A stretch of 64,000 nt of DNA from positions 168,222-232,221 of the forward strand of contig NZ_JACIGI010000002.1 of NCBI RefSeq assembly GCF_014197795.1, read 5' to 3'. Below the pieces are notes generated by a model, which was not told the origin of the DNA, made no database searches, and was given only the letters and a program-made list of their open reading frames with translations. The translations under genes were made by a program, and so were the position numbers. The stretch is from Roseospira goensis (lineage in GTDB: Bacteria > Pseudomonadota > Alphaproteobacteria > Rhodospirillales > Rhodospirillaceae). Below are positions 37,289-46,243 of the stretch, piece by piece; positions within the stretch are counted from its first letter, which is position 1, and each line of letters starts with the position of its first letter.

Positions 37289-38665
37289 ATGCTCACCAAC
37301 GACCAGCTTTCCGCCTGGGACCGGGCGTGCTTCATGCACCCCTCGACCCACCTGGCCCAGTTCGCCCGCGGCGACGCCGCCAACCGCATCGTTTCGGGCG
37401 GGTCGGGCGTCTACATCGAGGACCGCGACGGCCACAAGCTGCTCGACGCCTTCGCCGGCTTGTACTGCGTCAACGCCGGCTACGGCCGCAGCGAGATTTC
37501 CGACGCCATCGCCGAGCAGGCGCGCCAGCTCGCCTACTTCCATGCCTATGTGGGTCATGGCACCGAGGCGTCCATCACCCTGGCCAAGATGATCGTGGAC
37601 CGGGCGCCGGAGGGCATGGGCAAGGTCTACTTCGGCCTGAGCGGCTCGGACGCCAACGAGACCAACATCAAGCTGGTCTGGTACTACAACAATGTCCTGG
37701 GCCGCCCGGAGAAGAAGAAGATCATCTCGCGCTGGCGCGGCTACCACGGCTCCGGGCTGATGACCGGCTCTCTCACCGGGCTGCATCTGTTCCATGCCCA
37801 GTTCGACCTGCCGCTGCCCTACATCAAGCACACCGAGGCGCCGTACTACTACCGCCGCCCGGACCCGGCCATGAGTGAGCCGCAGTTCTCCGCCTGGTGC
37901 GCCGACCAACTGGAGGCGCTGATCCTGGCCGAGGGACCGGACACGGTGGCGGCCTTCATCGGCGAGCCGGCCCTGGGCACCGGCGGCCTGGTGCCGCCGC
38001 CGGCCGGCTACTGGGAGGCCATCCAGGCGGTGCTGGAGAAGTACGACATCCTGCTGATCGCCGACGAGGTGGTGACCGGCTTCGGCCGCCTGGGCACCAT
38101 GTTCGGGTCCGATCTGTACGGCATGCGCCCGGACATCATCACCATCGCCAAGGGCCTGACGTCGGCCTATGCGCCGCTGTCGGGCTCCATCGTGTCGGAC
38201 GCGGTCTACGACGTGCTGATGAAGGGCACCGACGAGTACGGCGTGTTCGGCCACGGCTGGACCTATTCGGCCCACCCGATCGGCGCCGCGGCCGGTGTCG
38301 CGACCCTCGCCCTGATCGACGACCTGGGGCTTGTGGACAACGCCGGCAGCGTCGGCGCCTACCTGAAGGAGGGCCTGGAGGCCGCCCTGGGCCATCACCC
38401 CAACGTCGGCGAGGTGCGCGGCCAGGGCCTGCTGTGCGCGGTGGAACTGGTGGAGGCGCGGGAGCCGCGCCGGTTCTTCGAGCCATCGCGCAAGGTGGGG
38501 CCGAACACGGTCTCGGCGATGCTGCGCCAGGGCGTGATCGCCCGCGCCATGCCGCAGGGCGACATCATCGGCATCGCGCCGCCGCTGTGCCTCACCAAGG
38601 CCGAGGCCGACACCATCATCGCCGCCACCCGCGACGCGGTCGAGGAGGTGCTGGGCGCCGGGTGA
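37289..38665 (+). CDS. Class III PLP-dependent aminotransferase (GABA/omega-amino acid type)
   Basis: 458 residues. PLP-lysine is Lys288 (IITIAKGLTSAYAPL), preceded by LLIADEVVTGFGRLG. SGSDANETNIKLVWYYNN and RWRGYHGSGLMTGSLTG match the omega-amino acid:pyruvate group. The 3' end is unbroken. With the aldehyde dehydrogenase upstream it could convert GABA or beta-alanine-like amines to semialdehyde and then acid; the donor cannot be fixed. AAGGAAA precedes ATG 37289. Confidence 0.88.
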   Translation: MLTNDQLSAWDRACFMHPSTHLAQFARGDAANRIVSGGSGVYIEDRDGHKLLDAFAGLYCVNAGYGRSEISDAIAEQARQLAYFHAYVGHGTEASITLAKMIVDRAPEGMGKVYFGLSGSDANETNIKLVWYYNNVLGRPEKKKIISRWRGYHGSGLMTGSLTGLHLFHAQFDLPLPYIKHTEAPYYYRRPDPAMSEPQFSAWCADQLEALILAEGPDTVAAFIGEPALGTGGLVPPPAGYWEAIQAVLEKYDILLIADEVVTGFGRLGTMFGSDLYGMRPDIITIAKGLTSAYAPLSGSIVSDAVYDVLMKGTDEYGVFGHGWTYSAHPIGAAAGVATLALIDDLGLVDNAGSVGAYLKEGLEAALGHHPNVGEVRGQGLLCAVELVEAREPRRFFEPSRKVGPNTVSAMLRQGVIARAMPQGDIIGIAPPLCLTKAEADTIIAATRDAVEEVLGAG

Positions 38666-38677
38666 TCGCGCCGGGTC

Positions 38678-38974
38678 CGCTCCCACGCGGGCGCGCTGGG
38701 TATGCGCGGTCCCACGCGGGAGCGTGGGACCGAGGAAAGGGGGGCTTGCGCCCACGCTCCGGCGTGGGCGCCTGGGGTGTGCACGGTTCCACGCGGAAGT
38801 GTGGGACCGGGAAAAAGGGTCTTGCGCCCACGCGCCGGCATGGGCGCCTGGGGTGCGCGCGGTCCCACGCGGGAGCGTGGGACCGAGAAAAAGGGTCTTG
38901 CGCCATGCACGGTCCCACGCGGGAGCGTGGGACCGGGAAAAAGGGTCTTGCGCCCACGCTCCGGCGTGGGCGCC
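38678..38974. repeat. Palindromic hairpin array 3 (inverted orientation)
   Basis: Alternating hairpin B (arms GGTCCCACGC/GCGTGGGACC) and hairpin A (GCGCCCACGC/GCGTGGGCGC), joined by linkers such as GGGAAAAAGGGTCTT. Some hairpins carry changes (ACGGTTCCACGCGG, GCGCCCACGCGCCGGC), so it is older or less uniform than array 2. It is the reverse orientation of arrays 1, 2 and 4. Lies between the convergent ends of the aminotransferase and the DUF900 hydrolase. Confidence 0.92.
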
Positions 38975-38980
38975 TGCCCC

Positions 38981-40096
38981 TCACCCCCCGTCCGCCCGCA
39001 ACCGGTAGCGCCGCCCCGGCTCGACGGTCTCGCGCCAGGGGAAGCGGTCCCCCGTGCCGCCGGCCAGCACGGCGCGGACGTCGCGGATCACCTCGGGCCG
39101 CAGGCGATAGTACTGGTGGCAGCCATGCTCGATCTCGGTGGCCGCCACATCGGTGCAGTCGACGGCGGTGATGCGGGTGTCGAGCCCGCTGAAGGTGCGC
39201 GGCCCGGCGGTGCCCAGCCGATCGCGGTTGAACTTGGTCTTGTCGCTGACCTCCAGCGCCAGATCGGTCTCGGCGTGGTAGACGTGGATCCGCCGCGCCA
39301 GTTCGGTCAGCGGTTTGAGTTTGTCCGCGTGTTCGAAGCAGTCGTCGTCCTCGTCGGCGGCCATCAGGAACACGTGATCGAACACCTTGGTCAGGCGGCC
39401 GCCCTCCATCAGCCCCTTGAGGCACTGCACGGCGTGGCGCAGCGCCCAGTTGCCCATGCTGTGCGCCACCAGATGGATGCGGTGCGGGCAGCGCTCGCCG
39501 GCCTCCATGAAGTCCAGGAACCGGCGCAGCGCGCGCGCCATCGCCAGGCCGGACATGGCGGCGTCCTCGCGGTCGCCGCTGTACTTCCACGGGGGCTGAA
39601 CCTGACCGTCGGACGGCCAGGAAAACACCAGCGTGTGCGGCTCGGTGGCCCGGATCTCGCCGCTGGCCGGGTCGGGGCGGTCAACGGTGTAGGTCTCGCG
39701 CAACTGCGCGGCGCGGCCCAGCGCGCTGTCAAAGGTGTTGGCGAAGCCGTGGATGAAGATCAGCGCGTCCCCGGCGACGCCCGGGCCGGGGCCGGCCGTC
39801 CGCTCCGCGTCCAGCGTCGCACGCAGGCTCTCGAACAGGCGCAGGCTGCCCGGGCGCTCGTTGCGGGCGCGCCGGCGGGTCATCTCCGGCACGGCGGCGG
39901 GCGCCTCCACCGGCGGGCGCTTCTCCAGCTCGACCTCCCAGTCGACGGTGAAGTCGTCCCAGCGGTCCAGCCAGGTCACCACGCCGCGCCCGACGCGGAA
40001 GTACTGCGGCCCGTCGGCATGAAAGCGGGTGCCGAAACTCTTGCGCCCGCCGCGCGGTTCGGTACGGTTGGTGGCGAACCAGATCGGTGTGGTCAT
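38981..40096 (-). CDS. DUF900-family alpha/beta hydrolase
   Basis: 371 residues. Starts MTTPIWFATNRTEPRGG at ATG 40096 after GCAGGAGCAGCAGGG. The alpha/beta hydrolase core shows ALIFIHGFANTF, LVFSWPSDG and the nucleophile elbow LVAHSMGNWAL, then LMAADEDDDCFE with an acidic catalytic candidate. This is the family of DUF900 esterase/lipase-like proteins. No signal peptide is visible. The substrate is unknown, and it stands alone. Confidence 0.82.
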   Translation of the reverse strand: MTTPIWFATNRTEPRGGRKSFGTRFHADGPQYFRVGRGVVTWLDRWDDFTVDWEVELEKRPPVEAPAAVPEMTRRRARNERPGSLRLFESLRATLDAERTAGPGPGVAGDALIFIHGFANTFDSALGRAAQLRETYTVDRPDPASGEIRATEPHTLVFSWPSDGQVQPPWKYSGDREDAAMSGLAMARALRRFLDFMEAGERCPHRIHLVAHSMGNWALRHAVQCLKGLMEGGRLTKVFDHVFLMAADEDDDCFEHADKLKPLTELARRIHVYHAETDLALEVSDKTKFNRDRLGTAGPRTFSGLDTRITAVDCTDVAATEIEHGCHQYYRLRPEVIRDVRAVLAGGTGDRFPWRETVEPGRRYRLRADGG

Positions 40097-40404
40097 GCCC
40101 TGCTGCTCCTGCGCTTGGGTCCGCACGCGCAGGCCGGCGCCGGTGCGTCGACCCTCCGCGCGTCTGCCCCCATCCTGGCCCCCATCCTGGCCCCCGTCCT
40201 GGCCATGATGCCGCGAAGCGCGTCCCCCATCAAAGGGAATGAATCCCGAGGACTGCACGCTCTGCGCGATCCCTCTGGCGTCCCCCCGCCCGCCTCACGC
40301 CCGGCCGTGCGGGTGGCTTGACCGTGGCCGGGCGTCTGCCCACACTTGCCCGCCCGGCGACGGGGCGGCACGGGTGGCGGTCTGGGAACGGGAGCGCGGG
40401 CAGC
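40097..40404. other. Divergent spacer with three 12-bp tandem repeats
   Basis: No gene is supported. Three copies of CCCCCATCCTGG (last one with a G for A) lie at 40167-40202. The rest is GC-rich sequence between the DUF900 gene and the LhgO-like gene. Promoters for both genes should be here, but none can be chosen with confidence. Confidence 0.6.
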
Positions 40405-41514
40405 GTGGAGCGGGTGGAACGGGTGGTGATCGGCGCCGGCGTGATCGGCCTGGCGGTGGCGCGGGCGCTGGCCGAGGCCGGCCGCGAAGTGGTGATCCTG
40501 GAGGCCGCCGAGACCTTCGGCACGGAGACCAGTTCGCGCAACAGCGAGGTCATCCACGCCGGCGTGTACTACCCGGAGGGCAGTCACAAGGCCCGGCTGT
40601 GTGTGCGCGGCAAGCACCTGCTCTACCGGTATCTGGCCGAACGCGGCCTCCCGCACGCGCGCTGCGAGAAGCTGATCGTCGCCAGCCGGGCCGGCGGCGA
40701 CGCCGATCTGGCCGCGCTGCGCGCGATCCGGACGCGCGCCGCGGCGGCCGGGGTGGACCTTCCGTGGCTGTCGGCGGCCGAGGCCATGGCGCTGGAACCG
40801 GACGGGCTGGACTGCGCCGCCGCGCTGCACTCGCCGACCACCGGCATCGTGGACAGCCACGGCCTCATGCTGGCGCTGCTGGGCGATGCCGAGGCCGCCG
40901 GCGCCGTGCTGGCCGTGCACGCCCCGGTCACCGGCGGCCGCGTGGGGGACGACGGCCTGGAGCTGGCGGTGGGCGGGGCCGATCCCATGACCCTGCGGGC
41001 CGACGGCGTGGTCAACTGTGCCGGCCTGGGGGCGCAGGCGGTCAGCCGCGCCCTCGCGGGCGTGCCGCCGGAGACGGTGCCGCCACTGTACTATGCCAAG
41101 GGCGTCTATTTCTCGCTGACCGGGCGGGCGCCGTTCCGGCGGCTGATCTACCCGGTGCCGGACCAGGCCGGGCTCGGCCTGCACTACACCCGCGACCTGG
41201 GCGGGCAGGGCCGCTTCGGCCCGGACGTGGCCTGGGTGGAGCGCCCCGACTACACCGTGGACGACGGCCGGGTGGGCCAGTTTGTCGAGGCCATCCGGCG
41301 CTACTGGCCGGGGCTGCCGGACGGCGCGCTGGCGGCCTCCTACGCCGGCATCCGGCCCAAGGTGCAGGCGCCCGGAGAGCCGGCGCGCGATTTCGTGATA
41401 CAGTCCCCGCGCGAGACCGGGGTGCCGGGCTATACCGCGCTGTATGGCATCGAGAGCCCGGGCCTGACCGCCTGCCTCGCCATCGCCGAGCATGTCGCGG
41501 AGAGCGCCGCATGA
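40405..41514 (+). CDS. lhgO: FAD-dependent L-2-hydroxyglutarate oxidase-like protein
   Basis: 369 residues of the DAO/LhgO family. N-terminal FAD motif [20 protein letters not shown] (about 5-24), then [26 protein letters not shown], a hallmark of L-2-hydroxyglutarate oxidases/dehydrogenases, and the C-terminal [25 protein letters not shown]. Start GTG at 40405 has a GGGAG upstream; an earlier GTG at 40318 adds non-family sequence. Overlaps the next gene as ATGA. Function in 2-hydroxyacid repair is likely but not proven. Confidence 0.87.
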   Translation: MERVERVVIGAGVIGLAVARALAEAGREVVILEAAETFGTETSSRNSEVIHAGVYYPEGSHKARLCVRGKHLLYRYLAERGLPHARCEKLIVASRAGGDADLAALRAIRTRAAAAGVDLPWLSAAEAMALEPDGLDCAAALHSPTTGIVDSHGLMLALLGDAEAAGAVLAVHAPVTGGRVGDDGLELAVGGADPMTLRADGVVNCAGLGAQAVSRALAGVPPETVPPLYYAKGVYFSLTGRAPFRRLIYPVPDQAGLGLHYTRDLGGQGRFGPDVAWVERPDYTVDDGRVGQFVEAIRRYWPGLPDGALAASYAGIRPKVQAPGEPARDFVIQSPRETGVPGYTALYGIESPGLTACLAIAEHVAESAA

Positions 41515-42767
41515 TCCGCCCCCTTGCCCTCGCCCTGATCGCTGTCCTGAGCGTGGGCCTGAGCGCCGCGCCGGCCGGGGCCGCCGATCCCGCTCCGCCC
41601 GCGCCGGGCGCCGGGACCGGGCCGGGCACCGACCGGCTGATGGAGCAGATGCGCGACCTGGGACTGGCGCCCGAGCAGGAGGGCATGGACCCCCAGGGCC
41701 TCTACGACCCGGGCGAGCGGCCCGGCCTGATGGACCGCTACCGCCGCGAGCGCGAGGCGCGCGAGGCCGCGCGGGCCGCCGAGCGCGATCCCGGCGAGCC
41801 GCTGCTGGTGCTGCCGCCGACGATGATCCCCGACTTCCGCGCCGAACTGCGGCTGATCGTGCGCGAACTGGCGCGGTATGCCCGCGCCCGCGATCCGAAC
41901 TTCGCGGTGCTGGCGCGCGGCGGCGCCACCCTGGCGTTCCGCACCCGTCGCGAGGCCGTGCTGGAGGCGGCGCGCGCGGCCGCGGGCGGGCTGGGCGCCG
42001 TCGATCCGGACAGCCCGGCCGCCGGTGTGGGCGAGCCGGCCGGCGGGTTCCTGGGGGCCGTCGACGGGCTGGTGCTGGACGGCCAGTTCTGCGGCGAGCC
42101 GCCGATCGCGGACGACCGGCTGGCGCGGCTGGCCGACATGGGCCTGCGGCTGGTGTCGGTCGAGCACTGCGCCGACCGCGAGACCGCCGCCGAGGCGCGC
42201 CGCCGGGCGCGGGCCGCCGACGTGCTGATCCATGTCGACACGGCGGCCGACGGCCGCCTCGACACGGTGCCCGTCGGGCGGCCCTGGGGCGAGAACCCGG
42301 ACAACATCACCGACCCGGCCCAGGCCCGCTCGATCCTGTGGCTGGAGACCGCGGCCGGCTACGGCGACGCCAGCCTGCTGATCGGCGCCCTGCGCGACAC
42401 CAACCACGACATGCTGGTGCTGAACCCGTTCCTGCTGGGCGGGGTGGCGCTGGGCGAGGCCGACGTCCAGGCGTTGCGCTACAAGAAGCTGGGGGCGCGC
42501 CGGCTGGTGCTGGCGACCTTCGACGTGGCCTTCGCGCATGAGGACGCCTATTACTGGGAACCGGACTGGCGCCTGGGGGCGCCGCGCTGGCTGTCGGCGA
42601 CCGCGCGCGACCGGACCGGGGCCTACTTCACCGAGTACTGGGACCCGGCGTGGAAGGCGCTGCTGGGCGACTTCTTCGTCGCGGTCATGGACCTGGGCTT
42701 CGACGGGGTGGTGCTGGACGGCCTCGACGCCGTGCATCGCTGGGAGGCCATCACGCCGGTGGAGTAG
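41511..42767 (+). CDS. Secreted TM1410/GH114-like protein
   Basis: 418 residues. Signal peptide at about 1-26 ([20 protein letters not shown]). After a charged helix ([16 protein letters not shown]) comes a TIM-barrel region of the TM1410/MJ1477 (cysteinyl-tRNA synthetase-related) type near GH114. Conserved features are [34 protein letters not shown] and the acidic [17 protein letters not shown]. It overlaps lhgO by four bases (ATGA), so the pair is coupled. The polysaccharide or other substrate is unknown. Followed by hairpin array 4. Confidence 0.78.
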   Translation: MIRPLALALIAVLSVGLSAAPAGAADPAPPAPGAGTGPGTDRLMEQMRDLGLAPEQEGMDPQGLYDPGERPGLMDRYRREREAREAARAAERDPGEPLLVLPPTMIPDFRAELRLIVRELARYARARDPNFAVLARGGATLAFRTRREAVLEAARAAAGGLGAVDPDSPAAGVGEPAGGFLGAVDGLVLDGQFCGEPPIADDRLARLADMGLRLVSVEHCADRETAAEARRRARAADVLIHVDTAADGRLDTVPVGRPWGENPDNITDPAQARSILWLETAAGYGDASLLIGALRDTNHDMLVLNPFLLGGVALGEADVQALRYKKLGARRLVLATFDVAFAHEDAYYWEPDWRLGAPRWLSATARDRTGAYFTEYWDPAWKALLGDFFVAVMDLGFDGVVLDGLDAVHRWEAITPVE

Positions 42768-42792
42768 GGCCGCGGGGGCGCGCTCCGCTTTG

Positions 42793-43095
42793 TCGGTCCC
42801 CCGCTCCCCTCCCCTTTCTCGGTCCCACGCCGGATACGGCGCCCACGCGGGAGCATGGGCGCGAGAGGGAAGAGGGGCGCCCACGCGGGAGCATGGGCGC
42901 GAGACCCCCTTTCTCGGTCCCACGCTCCGGCGTGGGACCGGCATGCCGCCGACGGCGCCCACGCGGGAGCATGGGCGCGAGACCCCCTTTCTCGGTCCCA
43001 TGCTCCGGCGTGGGACCGTCATGCCGCCGACGGCGCCCACGCGGGAGCGTGGGCGCGAGCGCCCTTTCTCGGTCCCACGCTCCCGCGTGGGACCG
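42793..43095. repeat. Palindromic hairpin array 4 (78-bp units)
   Basis: Three A-B units start at 42876, 42954 and 43032, exactly 78 bases apart. Degraded B and A pieces precede them from 42793. Unit features: hairpin A with GGGAGCATGGGC variants, a GAGACCCCCTTTCTC linker, hairpin B, and a short GCATGCCGCCGAC tail. It lies between two rightward genes, downstream of the GH114-like gene. Nothing else is seen in this 370-base gap. Confidence 0.93.
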
Positions 43096-43137
43096 CATCC
43101 CGGCCACCCATGACGCGCCTTATCAAGAGAGGTCCGC

Positions 43138-44169
43138 GTGCATCTCACCCAGGTCATGGCCGGCGCCGCGCACGGCGGCGCCGAAACCTTTTTCACCACC
43201 CTGGCCGTCGCCCTGCAGAAGGACGGCGTCGACCAGTCGCTGGTGATCCGGCCCCACGCCGAGCGTGTCGCCGCGCTGCGGGCCGCCGGCTGCCGGGTCG
43301 ACACCGCGCCGTTCGGCGGCCGGCCGGACCTGTGGACGCCGTGGATGCTGCGCCGCTACATGCATGTGCACCGTACCACGGTTGCGCTGGCCTGGATGAA
43401 CCGGGCGGCGGCCAAGCTGCCCGGCGGGGCCTGGATCCGGGCGGCGCGCCTGGGCGGCTACTACGATCTGAAGTACTACCGGGGCTTCGACCACCTCATC
43501 GCCATCATCCCCGGCATCCGCCGCCACATCCTGGATGGCGGCTGGCCCGAGCGGCGGGTGCATTACATCCCCAACTTCTGCGTCGTGGACGAGGGGGCGG
43601 CCCCGGTCGACCGCGCCCATCACGACACCCCGGCGGACGCGCCCCTGCTGCTGGCGCTGGGGCGGCTGCACCCGGTCAAGGGGCTGGACGTGCTGCTGCA
43701 CGCGCTGGCCGCCGTACCCGGCGCGTACCTCTGGATCGCGGGCGAGGGGCCGGAGCGGGGCGCCCTGGAGGCCCTGGCCGACTCGCTGGGCGTGGCCGGG
43801 CGGGTGCGCTTCCTGGGCTGGCGCGATGACCGCACGGCCTTGATGCGCGCCGCCGATGTGGTGGTGTTCCCGTCGCGCTACGAGCCCAACGGCACGGTGA
43901 CCGTGGAGGCCTGGGCGCACGACAGGCCGCTGGTGGTGGCCGACGCCGCCGGCCCGGCCGAGATGGTGCGCGACGGCGACGACGCGCTGCTGGTGCCCAA
44001 GGACGACGCCGGCGCCCTGGCCGCGGCCCTTCGTCGGGTGCTGGACAGCCCGGATCTGGCCGCCCATCTGGTCGGCCGTGGCGCCGAGCGCGTGGCGGCC
44101 GAGTTCTCCCCGGCCCGGGTGGTCGCCGCCTATCGCGCCTTCCTGGACCAGATGGAGCGGGAGCGGTAA
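43138..44169 (+). CDS. GT4-family glycosyltransferase
   Basis: 343 residues, GT-B fold. Starts HLTQVMAGAAHGGAETFFTTLAVAL, with the donor-site region LALGRLHPVKGLDVLLHAL, YLWIAGEGPERGALEALADSLG, VVFPSRYEPNGTVTVEAWAHDRPLVVAD (EX7E-like Glu pair) and the VRDGDDALLVPKDD end. GTG at 43138 follows AAGAGAGG. Donor and acceptor are unknown. It precedes thiE by 39 bases but their functions are unrelated. Confidence 0.87.
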   Translation: MHLTQVMAGAAHGGAETFFTTLAVALQKDGVDQSLVIRPHAERVAALRAAGCRVDTAPFGGRPDLWTPWMLRRYMHVHRTTVALAWMNRAAAKLPGGAWIRAARLGGYYDLKYYRGFDHLIAIIPGIRRHILDGGWPERRVHYIPNFCVVDEGAAPVDRAHHDTPADAPLLLALGRLHPVKGLDVLLHALAAVPGAYLWIAGEGPERGALEALADSLGVAGRVRFLGWRDDRTALMRAADVVVFPSRYEPNGTVTVEAWAHDRPLVVADAAGPAEMVRDGDDALLVPKDDAGALAAALRRVLDSPDLAAHLVGRGAERVAAEFSPARVVAAYRAFLDQMERER

Positions 44170-44208
44170 GAGGGAACGCTCTCCCGTTCCGCTGAGCCAA
44201 GGCCCGCC

Positions 44209-44877
44209 ATGCCCGCCCGCAGACCCGAAGACCGCTGCCGCCTCTACCTCATCACGCCGCCGCGCATCGACGACGGGGACGCCTTCGCCGCCACCCTGAC
44301 CGAGGCGCTGGACGGCGGCGATGTCGCCTGCCTTCAGATCCGCCTCAAGGACGTGGACGACGACACCATCCGCCGCGTCGCCGGCGTGCTGGTGCCGCTG
44401 GCCCAGGCCCGCAACGTCGCGGTGCTGATGAACGACCGCCCCGACCTGGCGGTGGAGACCGGGTGCGACGGCGTGCACGTCGGCCAGGAGGATACACCCC
44501 TGGTCGAGGCCCGCCGCATCGTCGGCGAGGATGGGGTGGTGGGGGTCACCTGCCACGACTCCCGCCATCTGGCGATGGAGGCCGGGGAGAACGGGGCCGA
44601 TTACGTCGCCTTCGGCGCCTTCTTCCCCACCGAAACCAAGGAGGCCAGGACCCGGGCCGACCTGGACCTGCTGCAGTGGTGGGCACAGGACATGGTGGTG
44701 CCGGTGGTCGCCATCGGCGGGATTTCGCCCGACAACGCCCGCCCGCTGATCGAGGCCGGCGCCGACTTCCTGGCCGTCAGCGGCGGGGTGTGGGCCTGGC
44801 CCGAGGGGCCGAAGGCGGCGGTGGCGCGCCTGAACGCGCTGATGGAGGCGCACTCCCCGGAGCGCGAAGAGGGGTAG
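44209..44877 (+). CDS. thiE: Thiamine-phosphate synthase
   Basis: 222 residues, TIM barrel. Couples HMP-PP and thiazole-phosphate to thiamine phosphate. Motifs: [52 protein letters not shown] and [29 protein letters not shown]. Convergent with the DUF29 gene, nine bases apart. No riboswitch was seen before it. Confidence 0.95.
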   Translation: MPARRPEDRCRLYLITPPRIDDGDAFAATLTEALDGGDVACLQIRLKDVDDDTIRRVAGVLVPLAQARNVAVLMNDRPDLAVETGCDGVHVGQEDTPLVEARRIVGEDGVVGVTCHDSRHLAMEAGENGADYVAFGAFFPTETKEARTRADLDLLQWWAQDMVVPVVAIGGISPDNARPLIEAGADFLAVSGGVWAWPEGPKAAVARLNALMEAHSPEREEG

Positions 44878-44886
44878 GGTGGGGGG

Positions 44887-45327
44887 CTACGACGCCGCGT
44901 CGGGCCAGAACCCGTCGTCCATCATGGCGTCGAACGCATAGGGACAGGCGACCGGAAAGGTGGCCTCGGGCAGGCCGGTTTCGCGCTCGGCTTCGATCAC
45001 CGCCAGCCGCCACGCCCGCACGATGGCCGCGTCGAGGCTGGCCTTGAGGCTCGGGTTGTCCTCCAGGTGGGCAGCCAGACGGAGCCGCTGTTCCCTGATC
45101 GACAGCCGCCAGGAATTGCCGCGACGGGCCGGCTGGTGCTGCCATTTCAGCAGGTGCAGCATCAGGATGACGAGGCGGTTGACCAGCTCGCGCCGTTCCG
45201 TGCGGCCCATGCTGTCGATCTCCTCGGCAATATGGGCGACGTCGGCCTCGTCCAGCCGGCCGGCCCGCAGCAGGGCGGCCTGCTCGGTCGCCCAGGCGTG
45301 GAAATCCAGATCGTACAGCGTGGACAT
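44887..45327 (-). CDS. DUF29 domain protein
   Basis: 146 residues, whole protein is the DUF29 fold: LYDLDFHAWATEQAALLRAGRLDEADVAHIAEEIDSMGRTERRELVNRLVILMLHLLKWQHQP, then helical segments to ATFPVACPYAFDAMMDD. Function is unknown for this family. It lies close to the toxin-antitoxin cassette but outside the 40-bp repeats that flank it, so it does not appear to belong to that insertion. Confidence 0.9.
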   Translation of the reverse strand: MSTLYDLDFHAWATEQAALLRAGRLDEADVAHIAEEIDSMGRTERRELVNRLVILMLHLLKWQHQPARRGNSWRLSIREQRLRLAAHLEDNPSLKASLDAAIVRAWRLAVIEAERETGLPEATFPVACPYAFDAMMDDGFWPDAAS

Positions 45328-45401
45328 GGCGGGGCTCCACCGGAGGCGCGTCGGGATTAGGATCCCGCCCTCGCATCAACCGGTCAAGTCATGGGGTGTC
45401 G

Positions 45402-45441
45402 TCCGCCACCGGCGCCCATAGCACGTCCTCGATGCGGCGCG
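45402..45441. repeat. Left 40-bp direct repeat, copy of the epmA 3' end
   Basis: Identical over 40 bases to 46254-46293, which lies inside the 3' end of epmA. On the minus strand it encodes the same RRIEDVLWAPVA residues and then reads on to its own stop at 45389-45391. Sequences outside the 40 bases are unrelated, so the pair brackets the toxin-antitoxin genes exactly. Confidence 0.95.
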
Positions 45442-45467
45442 ACCCTGTTCGGGACGGCCATACCTCA

Positions 45468-45496
45468 TTGACGCAGTCGCCTGCCCGTCCTACCGT
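45468..45496 (+). promoter_or_regulatory. Possible promoter of the toxin-antitoxin genes
   Basis: TTGACG (45468-45473), 17-base spacer, TACCGT (45491-45496), about 38 bases before the toxin GTG. The -10 is weak. It lies inside the repeat-bounded cassette, so the cassette would carry its own promoter. The antitoxin may repress it, as is usual in this family. Confidence 0.4.
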
Positions 45497-45534
45497 TATC
45501 CAGCGTAGACCGAGAGCGTCGGGAGGGGCGGACC

Positions 45535-45896
45535 GTGGGGCTGTCGAAAGACCGTGCCGTCACGATCCTCGAGTTCCAAACCTTCCGAAAGGACGCCGAC
45601 ACCCTGTTCAGCGTCGAGGAGCTGGATCATCTGAGGGTGACGCTGGCCTGCGCGCCGCGGATCGGGGACCTAATCCCGGGGACAGGCGGGGTCCGGAAAC
45701 TGCGGTGGGGTCTCGCCCGTCGCGGTCAGGGCAAGCGGGGCGGCGCCCGCGTGATCTACTATTTCCATAACGAGGCCATGCCCTTGGCGTTGATCGCGGT
45801 GTACGCCAAGGGGAGAAGGCGACCCTGACCGCCTCCGAGAAGGCCGAACTGCGTGGCTTGGTCAAAGCCTATGTTTCGGCCTATGGCATGGACTGA
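45535..45896 (+). pseudogene. RelE/HigB-type toxin with a one-base frameshift
   Basis: Starts GTG at 45535 after GGGAGGGG. The encoded core is a RelE/ParE-fold toxin (DLIPGTGGVRKLRWGLARRGQGKRGGARVIYYFHNEAMPLALIAVYAKG). In the present frame it stops at 45828 after 97 residues. One extra G in the run at 45810-45813 would restore the family's C-terminal helices (GEKATLTASEKAELRGLVK) to the stop at 45894-45896. So the gene is a frameshifted copy, a sequencing artefact, or a truncated toxin. The antitoxin gene lies 40 bases on. Toxin inactivation is common in such modules. Confidence 0.75.
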
Positions 45897-45936
45897 CCGG
45901 GCGGGCCGCGCTCGGCACGGATGGAGGCGTCGCGAC

Positions 45937-46230
45937 ATGTCTGCTTCGAAGATCATCGAAGGCATGCGGGAAGCGGTTGCCTACGCGCAAGGCCGGCCGG
46001 TGCCCGTGCGCGAGACCGTCGTCGCCGTGCCGGCCGAGGTGGATGTCAAGGCGCTGCGGGAGCGTATGGGGTTGACCCAGCAGGCGTTCGCGCGGTGTTT
46101 CGGCTTCTCGGTGGGGTCGGTCCGCAACTGGGAGCAGGGCGCGCGCCGGCCGGAAGGACCCGCCCGCGTGCTGCTGAAGGTGATCGAGAAACGCCCCGAG
46201 GCGGTGCTGGAGGCGCTGCGGGACGGGTGA
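45937..46230 (+). CDS. HigA-type antitoxin with Xre helix-turn-helix
   Basis: 97 residues. HTH is at about 40-75 (VKALRERMGLTQQAFARCFGFSVGSVRNWEQGARRPEGPARVLLKVI), the usual layout of antitoxins encoded after a RelE/HigB toxin. Start ATG at 45937 follows GGAGG. It should neutralise the upstream toxin and autoregulate the pair; both genes lie between perfect 40-bp repeats. It is intact while the toxin is frameshifted. Confidence 0.88.
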   Translation: MSASKIIEGMREAVAYAQGRPVPVRETVVAVPAEVDVKALRERMGLTQQAFARCFGFSVGSVRNWEQGARRPEGPARVLLKVIEKRPEAVLEALRDG

Positions 46231-46243
46231 TCCGGTCGCTCGC

